Shown here piece after piece: positions 33,302-41,979 of a stretch of DNA of 64,000 bases (positions within the stretch are counted from its first letter, which is position 1; each line of letters begins with the position of its first letter). The notes below the pieces were generated by a model. It searched no databases, was not told where the DNA came from, and saw only the letters and a program-made list of their open reading frames with translations. Source of the DNA: DATBRG01 sp036560445 (GTDB lineage Bacteria; Pseudomonadota; Gammaproteobacteria; Burkholderiales; Methylophilaceae); contig DATBRG010000004.1 in NCBI GenBank assembly GCA_036560445.1, positions 62,001 to 126,000 of the forward strand, given 5' to 3'. The position numbers and the translations under genes were made by a program.

Positions 33302-35449
33302 ATGAAAAATATCTATTTCTTGGTTTTACTGACCTTCGCCATAGTAACGCAAGCGGCTACAGCCGACCCCACAGCTCAATTAACTGAAATAAGGCCTCTG
33401 CAAGAACAAGCTCAGGCAGCGCATTTATCTGCAGAAATCTTGACGCGTTACCACTACAAATCGATGCCGCTCGACGATGCGATGTCGAAGAAGATATTCG
33501 ATGCCTACCTGAAGTCTCTTGACGGTGAAAAAATATACTTCCTGCAAGCAGACATCGACCAATTCGCCAAAGCCCAAACCAAATTAGATGACGAAATTAT
33601 TAACGAAGACCTGAGCGTTCCCTTTGCCATGTTTAATTTATACAAACAACGCATTACTGAGCGTATCACTTATGCGAAGTCTTTACTCAAGCAAGGCTTT
33701 GATTTTGACAAAAAAGAATATTACCAATATGAACGCGACAAAGAACCCTGGGTGAAGTCCGAAACTGAGATGCGCGACTTGTGGCGCAAGCGCGTCAAAA
33801 ACGATTGGTTACGCCTTAAGCTTGCTGGGAAGGATGATAAAAGTATTGTCGACCTGCTAGGCAAGCGCTACGACAACTACCTGAAAAGTTTAAATAAACT
33901 CAAGGGGGAAGATGCGTTTCAATCATTCATGAATGCCTACGCCATGTCGATCGACCCGCATACCAATTATTTCGGGATTCGCGCCTCAGAAGATTTTGAT
34001 ATTTCGATGAAACTATCCTTGGATGGCATAGGTGCAGTGCTGGAAGATAAGGATGAATACACCACCATACGCGAGTTGGTGCCAGGAGGCCCTGCGGCCT
34101 TATCCGGCAAATTAAAAATCGGTGACCGTATCCTTGGCGTGGGGCAAGGTGAAAACAACCCTGTTGTGGATGTCACGGGTTGGCGCCTGGATGACACCGT
34201 TGGCCTGATACGCGGTGCTACTGATTCAGTGGTTATTCTAGAGATATTACCCGCAGAAGCCGGGCCCGATGGTAAACATACATTCGTTTCGCTCATCCGC
34301 AAGAAAATCAGCCTGGAAAAACAGGATGCAAAGAAATCCATTATTGAGGTTAAAGATGGCAATGTAACCCACCAAATCGGCGTCATTACATTGCCGGTCT
34401 TTTACGAAGATTTTGGTGCCCGCGAAAAAGGCGATAAAAACTTTAAGAGCGCGGCTCGTGATGTGGCAGGCCTCTTAAATGAGCTCAAGAAAGACAATGT
34501 AGATAGCGTACTGATCGACTTGCGTAATAACGGTGGTGGTTCATTGGACGAAGCCGTTAATCTTACCGGCCTGTTCATTGACAAGGGCCCGGTAGTACAG
34601 GAGCGTGATTCCAAGGGTACCGTTAAAGTAGACTCCGATACAAAATCTGGAGCTATCTGGGATAAACCGATGGGGGTTTTAGTTAATCGTGCTTCGGCAT
34701 CCGCCTCTGAGATTTTTGCTGCCGCAATCCAGGACTACGGCCGAGGCGTTATCATCGGTGAGCCCAGCTTTGGCAAAGGCACTGTACAAACCGTTGTTAA
34801 TCTTGATCAAATAGCAAAAAATGAGCAGCCAAAATTCGGCGAGCTAAAAATGACAGTTGCGCAATTCTTCCGCATCAACGGCGGAACCACGCAACTACGT
34901 GGTGTAACTCCAGATATCAGCCTTCCAACCATTACCGATCTTGATAATTACGGTGAATCCAGCTTTGAAAATGCATTGCCATGGACACAGATCAAGGCTG
35001 CTGACTATAAGCCGGTTGCGGACTTGAAAACTATCCTGCCTGCGCTGACTAGCAGCCACGATGCTCGTGTGGCCAAAGACAAGGATTTTCAGTACCTGCT
35101 ACAGGATATCAATGAGTTGAATACGGAGCGCAAAAAGAACTCCATAAGCCTCAATTTGGCTGAGCGCAAGAAAGAGCGTGATACAAGAGAGGCCAAACTG
35201 GCAGCACGCGAAAAGTCTGATGCCGCGGATAAGAGCGGTGACTCGAAAGCCAGCAATCAGGCTACGTCAGCGCAAAACTCTCCTATTCGAGACGATGGCC
35301 TGCAAGCAAATGAACGCAACCTAGATGCTGACATAGCCATGGAAAAAGCACGTAAAGACACCAAGGACGTTCTACTGATCGAAGCCGCACACATACTCAG
35401 CGATGAGTCCGGTTTGCTCAAGAACAATGCGAGCGTTTCCAGTCGTTAA
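33302..35449 (+). CDS. prc: Tail-specific protease Prc (S41A)
   Basis: A 715-residue periplasmic protease with a signal peptide (cleavage near TQAATA). An N-terminal helical domain comes first, then a PDZ domain (about 237-315, GIGAVLEDKDEYTTIRELVP, GDRILGVGQG), and the catalytic domain with IDLRNNGGGSLDEA and the Ser-Lys dyad: Ser467 in RASASASEIF and Lys492 in GEPSFGKGTVQ, 25 residues apart as in E. coli Prc. The Lys/Glu-rich C-terminal part is the DUF3340-type extension. It trims C-termini of periplasmic proteins and degrades murein endopeptidases. A clear terminator follows at 35581. Confidence 0.95.
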   Translation: MKNIYFLVLLTFAIVTQAATADPTAQLTEIRPLQEQAQAAHLSAEILTRYHYKSMPLDDAMSKKIFDAYLKSLDGEKIYFLQADIDQFAKAQTKLDDEIINEDLSVPFAMFNLYKQRITERITYAKSLLKQGFDFDKKEYYQYERDKEPWVKSETEMRDLWRKRVKNDWLRLKLAGKDDKSIVDLLGKRYDNYLKSLNKLKGEDAFQSFMNAYAMSIDPHTNYFGIRASEDFDISMKLSLDGIGAVLEDKDEYTTIRELVPGGPAALSGKLKIGDRILGVGQGENNPVVDVTGWRLDDTVGLIRGATDSVVILEILPAEAGPDGKHTFVSLIRKKISLEKQDAKKSIIEVKDGNVTHQIGVITLPVFYEDFGAREKGDKNFKSAARDVAGLLNELKKDNVDSVLIDLRNNGGGSLDEAVNLTGLFIDKGPVVQERDSKGTVKVDSDTKSGAIWDKPMGVLVNRASASASEIFAAAIQDYGRGVIIGEPSFGKGTVQTVVNLDQIAKNEQPKFGELKMTVAQFFRINGGTTQLRGVTPDISLPTITDLDNYGESSFENALPWTQIKAADYKPVADLKTILPALTSSHDARVAKDKDFQYLLQDINELNTERKKNSISLNLAERKKERDTREAKLAAREKSDAADKSGDSKASNQATSAQNSPIRDDGLQANERNLDADIAMEKARKDTKDVLLIEAAHILSDESGLLKNNASVSSR

Positions 35450-35580
35450 AAGCATCTGCAAGCCGACTGATTGCTACATATTGATACAAATATTCACTTG
35501 TTCTGCGGAATTCAGATGCTTTATTCTGGATACCTTCAGAAAACGCAATTTTGCATTGCTGTTTCTCTGACTTCCCCTCT

Positions 35581-35609
35581 GTCCGGCAGTCCCCTGTCGG
35601 ACATTTTTT
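35581..35609 (+). terminator. Intrinsic terminator of prc
   Basis: GTCCGGCAG (35581-35589) pairs with CTGTCGGAC (35594-35602) with one G-T mismatch and a four-base loop, followed by ATTTTTTT. It is a textbook rho-independent terminator about 130 bases after the prc stop. Confidence 0.85.
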
Positions 35610-35626
35610 TGTAGTTTAGCCATACT

Positions 35627-35750
35627 CTAACCCACCGTGTAGAATAGTTGGGTTAGTGCAGTGAATAAGGTAGTAAGCTTGGCTTGCCAAGCCGATGAGT
35701 CGTCATTGACCTAGTGTGACTCTGCCGAAATAGATTAGGCGCACTAACCC
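35627..35750. ncRNA. Candidate structured RNA or repeat element with alternative pairing
   Basis: Three related segments occur: CTAACCCA (35627-35634), TGGGTTAG (35649-35656) and GCACTAACCC (35741-35750). The middle one can pair perfectly with the first (8 bp, 14-base loop) or, as GGGTTAGTGC, with the third (10 bp). Inside the larger loop lie CTTGGC-TT-GCCAAG and a GAGTC/GACTC hairpin, giving a branched fold. The stretch has no coding frame. It could be a small RNA, an untranslated switch or a remnant of a small mobile repeat; I cannot decide from sequence. Confidence 0.35.
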
Positions 35751-35789
35751 TAGCCCTATTGCTTTGGTATTTCCCTGATATTGCCTTGG

Positions 35790-36047
35790 CTAATCTATGC
35801 CAAGTCCATCGCGATCTTTTGACAATTGCCTGTAATCAACCGTATTCGGTAAGCGCATGATTTTATCTATCGCAAGCCGGGCGAGCGCCCAAGCCTTTTC
35901 TTCACGCATCAGCTGTATCTCAAATTCACTGTACGGTAGCAAGCGTCCACCATGGGTTAACGAATAGCGTATGGATGCCGCCTCATTCAGATAGGCCACC
36001 ACCACATCCTGTACTCTTTCATCACGGCACCTGTATAACGACGGCAT
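35790..36047 (-). CDS. Small cytoplasmic protein, function unknown
   Basis: An 85-residue, charged, mostly helical protein (DERVQDVVVAYLNEAASIRY, EFEIQLMREEKAWALARLAI). No signal peptide, membrane segment or metal motif is seen. The composition (balanced charge, few low-complexity stretches) looks like a real protein. I do not recognise a family; the alternating helices could form a dimer. Confidence 0.55.
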   Translation of the reverse strand: MPSLYRCRDERVQDVVVAYLNEAASIRYSLTHGGRLLPYSEFEIQLMREEKAWALARLAIDKIMRLPNTVDYRQLSKDRDGLGID

Positions 36048-36245
36048 TCACCACTCCTTGCTGATTCACCACATACCCATGCTACCAAGCTATGAACTGG
36101 TAGAACAATACCCCAATATTTAGCTCCCCGGTAGCGATACATATCGATACAAATTTCCGGTTTTTTCTAAAAACTCTTACCAGCTTCATTGGGTCTTAAT
36201 CTCTATAAAAGCTATTCACTTAAATTTAGTGAAAAGGAGTTCATC

Positions 36246-36611
36246 ATGAAGCTCACTAAACCGCTTGCCAGCTTGACCCTTGTCATAGGCTTGTTAAGCA
36301 GCAGCCTCGCATCGGCTGACCATGGGCATGTAGGCATTGGATTCTACTTTGGGCCAGGGGCATATTATGGCCACCCTTATTACCCTTACGCTTACCCATA
36401 TCCTTATTATGCTTACCCACCAGTAATAGTAACGCCTGCTCCGCAAGCGCCCCCCCTGTATATCGAGCAAGGAACACAGGCACCCGAGCAATCAGCTTCA
36501 CGCCAGGATTATTACTGGTATCACTGCGATAAGCCTGAAGGCTATTACCCCTATATCAAGGCCTGCCCTGGGGGCTGGCAAAAAGTTTTACCAGATCCGC
36601 CTAAGCAGTAA
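36246..36611 (+). CDS. Secreted Tyr/Pro-rich protein
   Basis: A 121-residue protein with a signal peptide (PLASLTLVIGLLSSSLASAD). The mature part starts with GHVGIGFYFGPGAYYGHPYY and continues as a Tyr-Pro-rich low-complexity run, then a C-terminal part with two Cys (WYHCDKPEG and IKACPGGWQKV) that resembles the end of many small betaproteobacterial envelope proteins ending in PGGWxxVxP. A consensus AAGGAG precedes the ATG at 36246; a longer frame from 36189 is not needed. It is followed 14 bases later by a lipoprotein gene and likely forms an operon with it. Confidence 0.8.
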   Translation: MKLTKPLASLTLVIGLLSSSLASADHGHVGIGFYFGPGAYYGHPYYPYAYPYPYYAYPPVIVTPAPQAPPLYIEQGTQAPEQSASRQDYYWYHCDKPEGYYPYIKACPGGWQKVLPDPPKQ

Positions 36612-36625
36612 CAAGGAGCAGTGCC

Positions 36626-37138
36626 ATGCCTAAATTATCAAGCTATGTCATGCTAGCTAGTGCCTTGTTTCTGTCAGCCTGCGCTACTACCCCCAAGGGT
36701 CCCAGTGTCATGTCATTACCCGGATCTGGTAAGAGTTTCGATGAATTCCGTTATGACGACAAGGATTGTCGGCAATACAGTAATGAGCAGATTGGCGGAA
36801 CCTCTGCCAATCAGGCTGCCGATGAAAGCCTGGCAAAAAGTGCTGTGGTAGGTACTGCAGTTGGTGCGCTCATCGGTGCGGCTGCGGGTGGCCGTGGCAG
36901 CGCGGCCATCGGTGCTGGCACAGGTTTACTGGTAGGCAGCGTTGAGGGCACGGCTGCGGCAGACGCTTCTGCATACAATACCCAAAATCGCTACGACAAC
37001 GCTTACGTACAATGCATGTATGCCAAGGGGCATCGAGTTCCGGTAAGTGGCCACCTGCTAACTGAGCCCAGAGCGAGAGTTGCAAGCCCTCGAGACAATT
37101 ACCCGCCCCCTCCACCACCACCTGATTATGCGAGGTAA
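36626..37138 (+). CDS. Glycine-zipper lipoprotein
   Basis: A 170-residue lipoprotein: signal peptide with lipobox LSACA, then the segment FDEFRYDDKDCRQYSNEQIG, a glycine-zipper hydrophobic region (VVGTAVGALIGAAAGGRGSA, IGAGTGLLVGSVEG; about 75-110), the segment NRYDNAYVQCMYAKGHRVPV and a poly-proline tail. Such proteins (YMGG/glycine-zipper families) insert in or lie at the outer membrane; their job is not known in detail. It starts 14 bases after the Tyr/Pro-rich protein gene. Confidence 0.85.
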   Translation: MPKLSSYVMLASALFLSACATTPKGPSVMSLPGSGKSFDEFRYDDKDCRQYSNEQIGGTSANQAADESLAKSAVVGTAVGALIGAAAGGRGSAAIGAGTGLLVGSVEGTAAADASAYNTQNRYDNAYVQCMYAKGHRVPVSGHLLTEPRARVASPRDNYPPPPPPPDYAR

Positions 37139-37287
37139 GCTGGTAGATACGCCTATTGATGAGGGTTTCTGGTATGGGTTTGCATTTTATTAGGCAAAAA
37201 TTGTGAAATTGTGTGTTTGTTAACACATATCATGGCCCAGTCTGGGTTAAGATAGCCGTTCCCAAAATCCTTTGAGAAAAAATACCA

Positions 37288-37560
37288 ATGAATAAACAAG
37301 AACTGATTGCACAAATCGCTGCAGAAGCCGACATTAGCAAAGCAGCAGCAGCTAAAGTAGTTGATGCCTTTACCGCTTCAGTAACCAAAGCCCTTAAAGG
37401 TGGCGACAGCGTTACCTTGATCGGCTTTGGTACTTTCAAGGTAAACGCCCGTGCTGCTCGCACTGGCCGTAACCCGCAAACCGGTAAAGAACTCAAGATC
37501 GCTGCTCGCAAGGCACCCGCCTTCACCGCAGGCAAAGCACTCAAAGACGCTTTGAACTGA
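37288..37560 (+). CDS. hup: HU family DNA-binding protein
   Basis: A 90-residue histone-like protein: MNKQELIAQIAAEADISKAA, VTLIGFGTFKVNARAARTGR, NPQTGKELKIAARKAPAFTA, ending KALKDALN. The DNA-bending beta-arm with the Asn-Pro tip is intact. It compacts and bends chromosomal DNA. It is a single gene with its own terminator (37585-37610). HU-alpha and HU-beta types cannot be told apart safely. Confidence 0.95.
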   Translation: MNKQELIAQIAAEADISKAAAAKVVDAFTASVTKALKGGDSVTLIGFGTFKVNARAARTGRNPQTGKELKIAARKAPAFTAGKALKDALN

Positions 37561-37584
37561 GTTCAAACTGCAGCTTGCAAACAC

Positions 37585-37612
37585 AACGCCAGCCTAGTGC
37601 TGGCGTTTTTTA
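37585..37612 (+). terminator. Intrinsic terminator of the HU gene
   Basis: AACGCCAGC (37585-37593) and GCTGGCGTT (37599-37607) form a perfect nine-base stem around CTAGT, followed by a T-run. It lies 24 bases after the HU stop. Confidence 0.9.
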
Positions 37613-37708
37613 TTATCGATTGCTGAGTTAACAATTTCACATAGACTTTCAACTAAGACGTTATATGCTGGTCAACTTGTTTAACCTGCCCCAACCAGAA
37701 AGCTATTG

Positions 37709-38767
37709 ATGCACGTTAACGGAATTGGTACAGCTACACCTTTGCAACGCTATAGCAAAGCCGAATGTCTAGAGGCTTTCAAAGCCTCAGCCTGGTATGC
37801 TCGTTTGGGTATCCGCGCACGTGCCATTGTCGAGGCTGTGCTATCGCACGATAACGGGATAGGCATGCGCTACCTCGCCGTAGATCGGCTGGAAGAAGTA
37901 TTCGAGATCGACCCTGACACTCTGCATAAGCGCTTTCTGGCAAATGCGCCTGGCTTGGCAAGGGCAGCAGGGCGAAAGGCTCTGTCGGAAGCAAGGTTGG
38001 ATGCCAGTGAAATCGACGCAGTCATCGTCAGCACCTGTACCGGTTACCTATGCCCCGGACTAAGCGGCTATGCCATCGAGCAACTGCAACTTCGGCCCGA
38101 TATATTGGCTTTTGATCTGGTCGGCCAAGGTTGCGCTGGCGCCTTGCCTAACTGGCAACTAGGCGATGCGCTGCTAGCCTCAGGCAAATGCCAGCATGTG
38201 TTATCCATCTGCGTAGAAGTTTGCAGTGCAGCCATGTATCTGGATGATGACGCCGGCATTCTGATCAGTGCCTGCCTATTTGGCGATGGCGCCGGAGCCG
38301 CAGTGCTATCCACCCAGCCTGCTACGCATAAACGAAGTGTGGAATTCACGGGTAGCGGCTCACTGATTAACCCGCAGCAGCGTACGGCCCTGATGTTTGA
38401 ACAGCGGCAAGGCATGCTGCGCAACATCCTTACCCGTCGCGTACCACGACTCGCTGCAGAACATGTGCGCAAGGTGACAGAAACCTTATTAAAAAATAAT
38501 GGCGTCACCCGGGCTAAAATCAGCAACTGGATCATGCATGCCGGTGGCCGTGACGTACTACTGGCGCTGGAAAATGAATTGGGTATTGAAGCAGAAGATT
38601 TCCGCTATAGCGCATCCATTCTCTACAACTATGGCAACCTGAGTAGCGCTTTCGTCTATTTTGTACTGCAGGCTGCATTGGCTGATGGTGCTGAAGGCGG
38701 CTGGTGGATGATGTCTTCATTTGGCGCGGGTTTCAGTTGCCATGCGGCTCTGCTCAAGGTCGATTAG
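37709..38767 (+). CDS. Type III polyketide synthase
   Basis: A 352-residue chalcone/stilbene synthase superfamily enzyme. The Cys-His-Asn triad is complete: Cys142 in DLVGQGCAGALPN, His277 in NWIMHAGGRDVL and Asn310 in NYGNLSSAF; FGDGAGAAVL and the C-terminal FGAGFSCHAALL are also typical. Such enzymes condense a starter acyl-CoA with malonyl-CoA to alkylpyrones or alkylresorcinols. The frame opens with TTG at 37706; the ATG at 37709 is the natural start. It leads an operon with a methyltransferase and an FAD enzyme. The starter, probably a fatty acyl thioester, cannot be read from the sequence. Confidence 0.93.
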   Translation: MHVNGIGTATPLQRYSKAECLEAFKASAWYARLGIRARAIVEAVLSHDNGIGMRYLAVDRLEEVFEIDPDTLHKRFLANAPGLARAAGRKALSEARLDASEIDAVIVSTCTGYLCPGLSGYAIEQLQLRPDILAFDLVGQGCAGALPNWQLGDALLASGKCQHVLSICVEVCSAAMYLDDDAGILISACLFGDGAGAAVLSTQPATHKRSVEFTGSGSLINPQQRTALMFEQRQGMLRNILTRRVPRLAAEHVRKVTETLLKNNGVTRAKISNWIMHAGGRDVLLALENELGIEAEDFRYSASILYNYGNLSSAFVYFVLQAALADGAEGGWWMMSSFGAGFSCHAALLKVD

Positions 38768-38772
38768 CAATC

Positions 38773-39501
38773 ATGCCTCTGCCAAGACTTGTTAACCCGG
38801 AAACTCTGGATCATCTGGCTGAGAACGACCCACTGGCTATAGGATCGCGTCGAGACCTGCGGCGCGTCAATCGCATCATGGGTAGCGGGGCCATACTGCT
38901 CAAGGCCATAAAGCGCCTGCCGCAATCCCCAAAACGCATCCTCGAGCTGGGTGCAGGTGATGGTAGCTTGATGCTAGATATTGCCAACAAGCTAGCCAAG
39001 CAATGGCCAAATGTGCAACTTACCTTGCTGGATCGGCAAAACCTGGTGAGCGAGCAAACCATTCGAGCATTCCATCACCTCGGCTGGCGGGTGGAAATTC
39101 TGCAAGCTGATGTGCTGGATTGGATAGCCCATCCAGTCGAGATGCAGTGGGATCTGAGCATCACTAATTTATTTGTTCACCACTTTGAGGGTGACGAGTT
39201 ATCGAACCTGCTGGCTGGCATCGCTGCACGAACGCAATACTTTATTGCTTGCGAGCCACGCCGTGCATGGCTACCTCTTGCTGGTAGCCACCTCATAGGC
39301 CTGCTTGGCACTAACGCTGTCACGCGTGAAGACGCCGTACTGAGTGTACATGCCGGGTTTCGCGACCATGAGTTATCGGCGTTATGGCCACAACAAGAGC
39401 ACCAGCAAAACTGGTGGCTCACCGAGTATGCGGCCGGTCTGTTTAGCCATTGCCTGTTCGCTGTAAACCAACAACCGCACATCCATGCAAACACACTATG
39501 A
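38773..39501 (+). CDS. Class I SAM-dependent methyltransferase of the PKS operon
   Basis: A methyltransferase of 242 residues. Motif I is ILELGAGDGSLMLDIA (about 50-65), followed by QLTLLDRQ, EILQADVLDW and the post-motif ITNLFVHHFEGDEL. The N-terminal SRRDLRRVNRIMGS is seen in relatives linked to lipid-type products. It is a soluble enzyme, unlike the membrane isoprenylcysteine-type methyltransferases of some phenolic-lipid operons. Start chosen at the ATG five bases after the PKS stop. It overlaps the FAD gene by 17 bases. O- or C-methylation of the polyketide ring is the inferred step. Confidence 0.88.
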   Translation: MPLPRLVNPETLDHLAENDPLAIGSRRDLRRVNRIMGSGAILLKAIKRLPQSPKRILELGAGDGSLMLDIANKLAKQWPNVQLTLLDRQNLVSEQTIRAFHHLGWRVEILQADVLDWIAHPVEMQWDLSITNLFVHHFEGDELSNLLAGIAARTQYFIACEPRRAWLPLAGSHLIGLLGTNAVTREDAVLSVHAGFRDHELSALWPQQEHQQNWWLTEYAAGLFSHCLFAVNQQPHIHANTL

Positions 39502-40711
39502 CGCCATCATCATCGGGGCCGGACCCGCTGGTTCAACGGCCGCTATTCTGCTGGCGCAGGCCGGATGGTCAGTTGCATTACTAGAAAAGCAGCCATTCCC
39601 GCGGCGTAAAGTTTGTGGTGAATGTATTGCCGCACCCAACCTTGAATTACTCGACGCGTTAGGGGTAGGTGAAGCCTTTGATCAGCTTGCTGGACCGCCG
39701 CTTACTCAAGTCGCGCTAATGAGCGGTAGCAGAACCGTAGTTGCCAGCTTACCGCCACTGGCTGAAGGCAAGCACGCATGGGGACGAGCACTGGGCCGGG
39801 AACACCTCGATACCCTTTTGCTCAACCGCGCCAAAGCAGTTGGCGCAACTGTATTACAACCCTGGTTCGTGCGCGTCATTGAGGGCGAACCGGGTAATTT
39901 CAGTTGTATTGCCCGGCCCGAAAATACAGATGAAGCTATCACATTGAGCACGCCGCTAATAATTGCGGCTCATGGCTCATGGGAATTGACGCCAGACGAG
40001 CGTAGCCAATCGCGCCAGCCACATGAGGCTAGCGATTTATTCGCCTTCAAAGCCAATTTCAGCAACACTAAGCTGACACCCGGCTTACTACCAGTAATGG
40101 CCTTTGCCGGTGGTTATGGCGGCATGGTGCTGGGTGACCATGGCATAAGCACGCTGGCGTGTTGTATTCGCCGTGACACGCTTAGCGCCTGTCGGCTGCA
40201 AATGCCGCACGCTACTGCTGCTGCCTGTGTTGAGGCTTACCTGGAAAAATCGTGTGGCGGTGTGGCAAGCGCCCTATCTGATGCCAAGCAAGAAGGGGCT
40301 TGGCTGAGCGTAGGCCCGATCAGGCCTGGCATCCGCATCAACAAGCATAGCAAGCATCTGCTGATTGGCAATGCGGCGGGGGAGGCCCACCCTATCATTG
40401 GCGAGGGTATGAGCATGGCTATGCAATCAGCCTGGCTACTTAGCGAGAAACTGATAGCAAAACGCAGCGAACTATCATCAGGCAACGGCTACGAATCACT
40501 ACAGCAAGACTACACAAGGCAATGGCAGCAAAGCTTTGCACCGCGTATTCGGCTCGCGGCAGTGTTTGCACATGCTGCGATGCGGCCATGGCTGGCTAAT
40601 ACCGTACTGCCTATACTGCAGCGCTGGCCCGAGCTATTAACCCATGGCGCAAGGTTAAGTGGTAAGGTTAAATCGACTGTTACGCTTGAGAATTACAATC
40701 CCGCCAGATAA
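39485..40711 (+). CDS. FAD-dependent oxidoreductase of the PKS operon
   Basis: A 408-residue flavoprotein of the geranylgeranyl reductase / PHBH-like class. The N-terminal dinucleotide motif IIIGAGPAGSTAAILLAQAG and RKVCGECIAAPNLE (with the CGE-C signature) are clear, and the second FAD motif lies in IGNAAGEAHPIIGEGMSMAM. Flavoproteins of this class hydroxylate aromatic rings or reduce double bonds. Following a type III PKS and a methyltransferase, ring hydroxylation towards a methoxy-quinone or hydroquinone lipid is the best guess. Its 3' end overlaps the convergent DUF1993 gene by 19 bases. Confidence 0.88.
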   Translation: MQTHYDAIIIGAGPAGSTAAILLAQAGWSVALLEKQPFPRRKVCGECIAAPNLELLDALGVGEAFDQLAGPPLTQVALMSGSRTVVASLPPLAEGKHAWGRALGREHLDTLLLNRAKAVGATVLQPWFVRVIEGEPGNFSCIARPENTDEAITLSTPLIIAAHGSWELTPDERSQSRQPHEASDLFAFKANFSNTKLTPGLLPVMAFAGGYGGMVLGDHGISTLACCIRRDTLSACRLQMPHATAAACVEAYLEKSCGGVASALSDAKQEGAWLSVGPIRPGIRINKHSKHLLIGNAAGEAHPIIGEGMSMAMQSAWLLSEKLIAKRSELSSGNGYESLQQDYTRQWQQSFAPRIRLAAVFAHAAMRPWLANTVLPILQRWPELLTHGARLSGKVKSTVTLENYNPAR

Positions 40712-41196
40712 TCTCGTTTGCCTAACTCGAGGCCATTATGGCGCAGAATGTTATAGGCAGTGGTGACATGGAAATATACATTCGGCTGAACCCAATTCAA
40801 CAAATATTGCTGGCCCTTGAACTCCAGCTTGGTATCACGCACGGTGATGATGATATCGCGGCTCTCCGAACCAACTAACTGCCCAGGCTTGATGCTATCG
40901 ATAAATGTCAGCGTTTTGGCAATTCGCTGCTGTAATTCGGCAAAGCTAGCCTCATTATCTTCATACTTGGGAATATCAACACCAGCGAGACGAGCAACGG
41001 CGCCCTTGGCCATATCGGTAGCTATCTGCACTTGGCGAGTAAACGGATACATGTCGGGATAAAGCCGGGCTGTAAGCAGGGCGCTATGCTCTATACCCTT
41101 AGCATCGGCGTAAGCGTTGGCCTTGGTCAGGATAGTCGAAAGGTTGGTCAGAAATCGCTTAAATACTGGGATGGATGCGTCGTACATGGAAATCAT
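40693..41196 (-). CDS. DUF1993 family protein
   Basis: A 167-residue, all-helical DinB-like protein: MISMYDASIPVFKRFLTNLS, TARLYPDMYPFTRQVQIATD, and the C-terminal PNVYFHVTTAYNILRHNGLE. This set matches DUF1993 proteins, whose function is not known. His in FHVTTAYNILRHNG is conserved in the family and may bind a metal as in DinB folds. It overlaps the FAD gene end on the opposite strand by 19 bases, so read-through from either side would make antisense RNA. Confidence 0.88.
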   Translation of the reverse strand: MISMYDASIPVFKRFLTNLSTILTKANAYADAKGIEHSALLTARLYPDMYPFTRQVQIATDMAKGAVARLAGVDIPKYEDNEASFAELQQRIAKTLTFIDSIKPGQLVGSESRDIIITVRDTKLEFKGQQYLLNWVQPNVYFHVTTAYNILRHNGLELGKRDYLAGL

Positions 41197-41294
41197 GATG
41201 TGTCCTTAATATGGTTAGAATGCTGATGGCGTATATTCTCAGATTTTAGACAGGCTCGTACCAGTTGAATTCACACTAGCTCCCTGATGACGCT

Positions 41295-41909
41295 TCACAG
41301 AGATGTGGGCACTCTCCATAAATACCACGAAGCAATTGTACGGTAAGGGCTCCAGGCCTCGCCCAACTGCCTGAGTGCCTTGGGCGTTGGCGCCACTGCC
41401 AAACCCTTAAGCCGCCTATAACCCTCGCGCACGCCAAGATCATCCACGGGCAGAATATCCTGCCGTGCCAGTGTGAACATCAACAACATTTCCACCGTCC
41501 AGCGGCCTATGCCGCGCAAACTCACCAGCCGCTCAATCAATTCATTATCAGGCATGCTCTCAGCACTTAGCCGATTAGGGACTAAACCGCTCAATGTGCC
41601 TTCGGCAATACCTTTGATAGTCTCGATCTTGCGCCCGGAAAAACCGCAGGCCCTGAGCGCATCAAACTCCAGCTTCAGCATCTGTTCCGGCAGTGGTATT
41701 CGCCCAGCATTCAGATTCAGCAGCCTGCCGATGATGGCATCGGCTGCCTTGCCGTGCAGTTGCTGGTAGGCCACCGCCCTCACCAGCGCCTCGTAGGGTT
41801 CACGCTCGGCTTTAAGCTCAAGGCCGCATGGGCCCACAGCTTCAATCAGCATGGCCCAGTCTTTATCAAGCGCGGCCAGAAAACGCGTTGCAGTTTCATA
41901 TTGCTTCAT
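41295..41909 (-). CDS. DNA-3-methyladenine glycosylase II (AlkA type)
   Basis: A 204-residue HhH-GPD glycosylase that removes alkylated bases such as 3-methyladenine from DNA. The domain shows VRAVAYQQLHGKAADAIIGR, the helix-hairpin-helix LVSLRGIGRWTVEMLLMFTL and the catalytic Asp in ILPVDDLGVREGY. It lacks the N-terminal domain of E. coli AlkA and so is of the short type. It is divergent from ada-alkB, and candidate Ada boxes lie between them. Confidence 0.92.
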   Translation of the reverse strand: MKQYETATRFLAALDKDWAMLIEAVGPCGLELKAEREPYEALVRAVAYQQLHGKAADAIIGRLLNLNAGRIPLPEQMLKLEFDALRACGFSGRKIETIKGIAEGTLSGLVPNRLSAESMPDNELIERLVSLRGIGRWTVEMLLMFTLARQDILPVDDLGVREGYRRLKGLAVAPTPKALRQLGEAWSPYRTIASWYLWRVPTSL

Positions 41910-41979
41910 AGGATGCAGGCAATTGTTCTAGATGTGTACCGACTTTAGGCAATAGATTTATGATGTGCAATCCCTAATC

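Larger units (their letters stand above)
35450..35789. other. Gene-free stretch after prc with structured sequence
   Basis: These 340 bases contain no coding frame I support. They hold the prc terminator (35581-35609) and, after it, the alternating CTAACCC/GGGTTAG repeats with internal hairpins listed separately (35627-35750). Confidence 0.6.
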
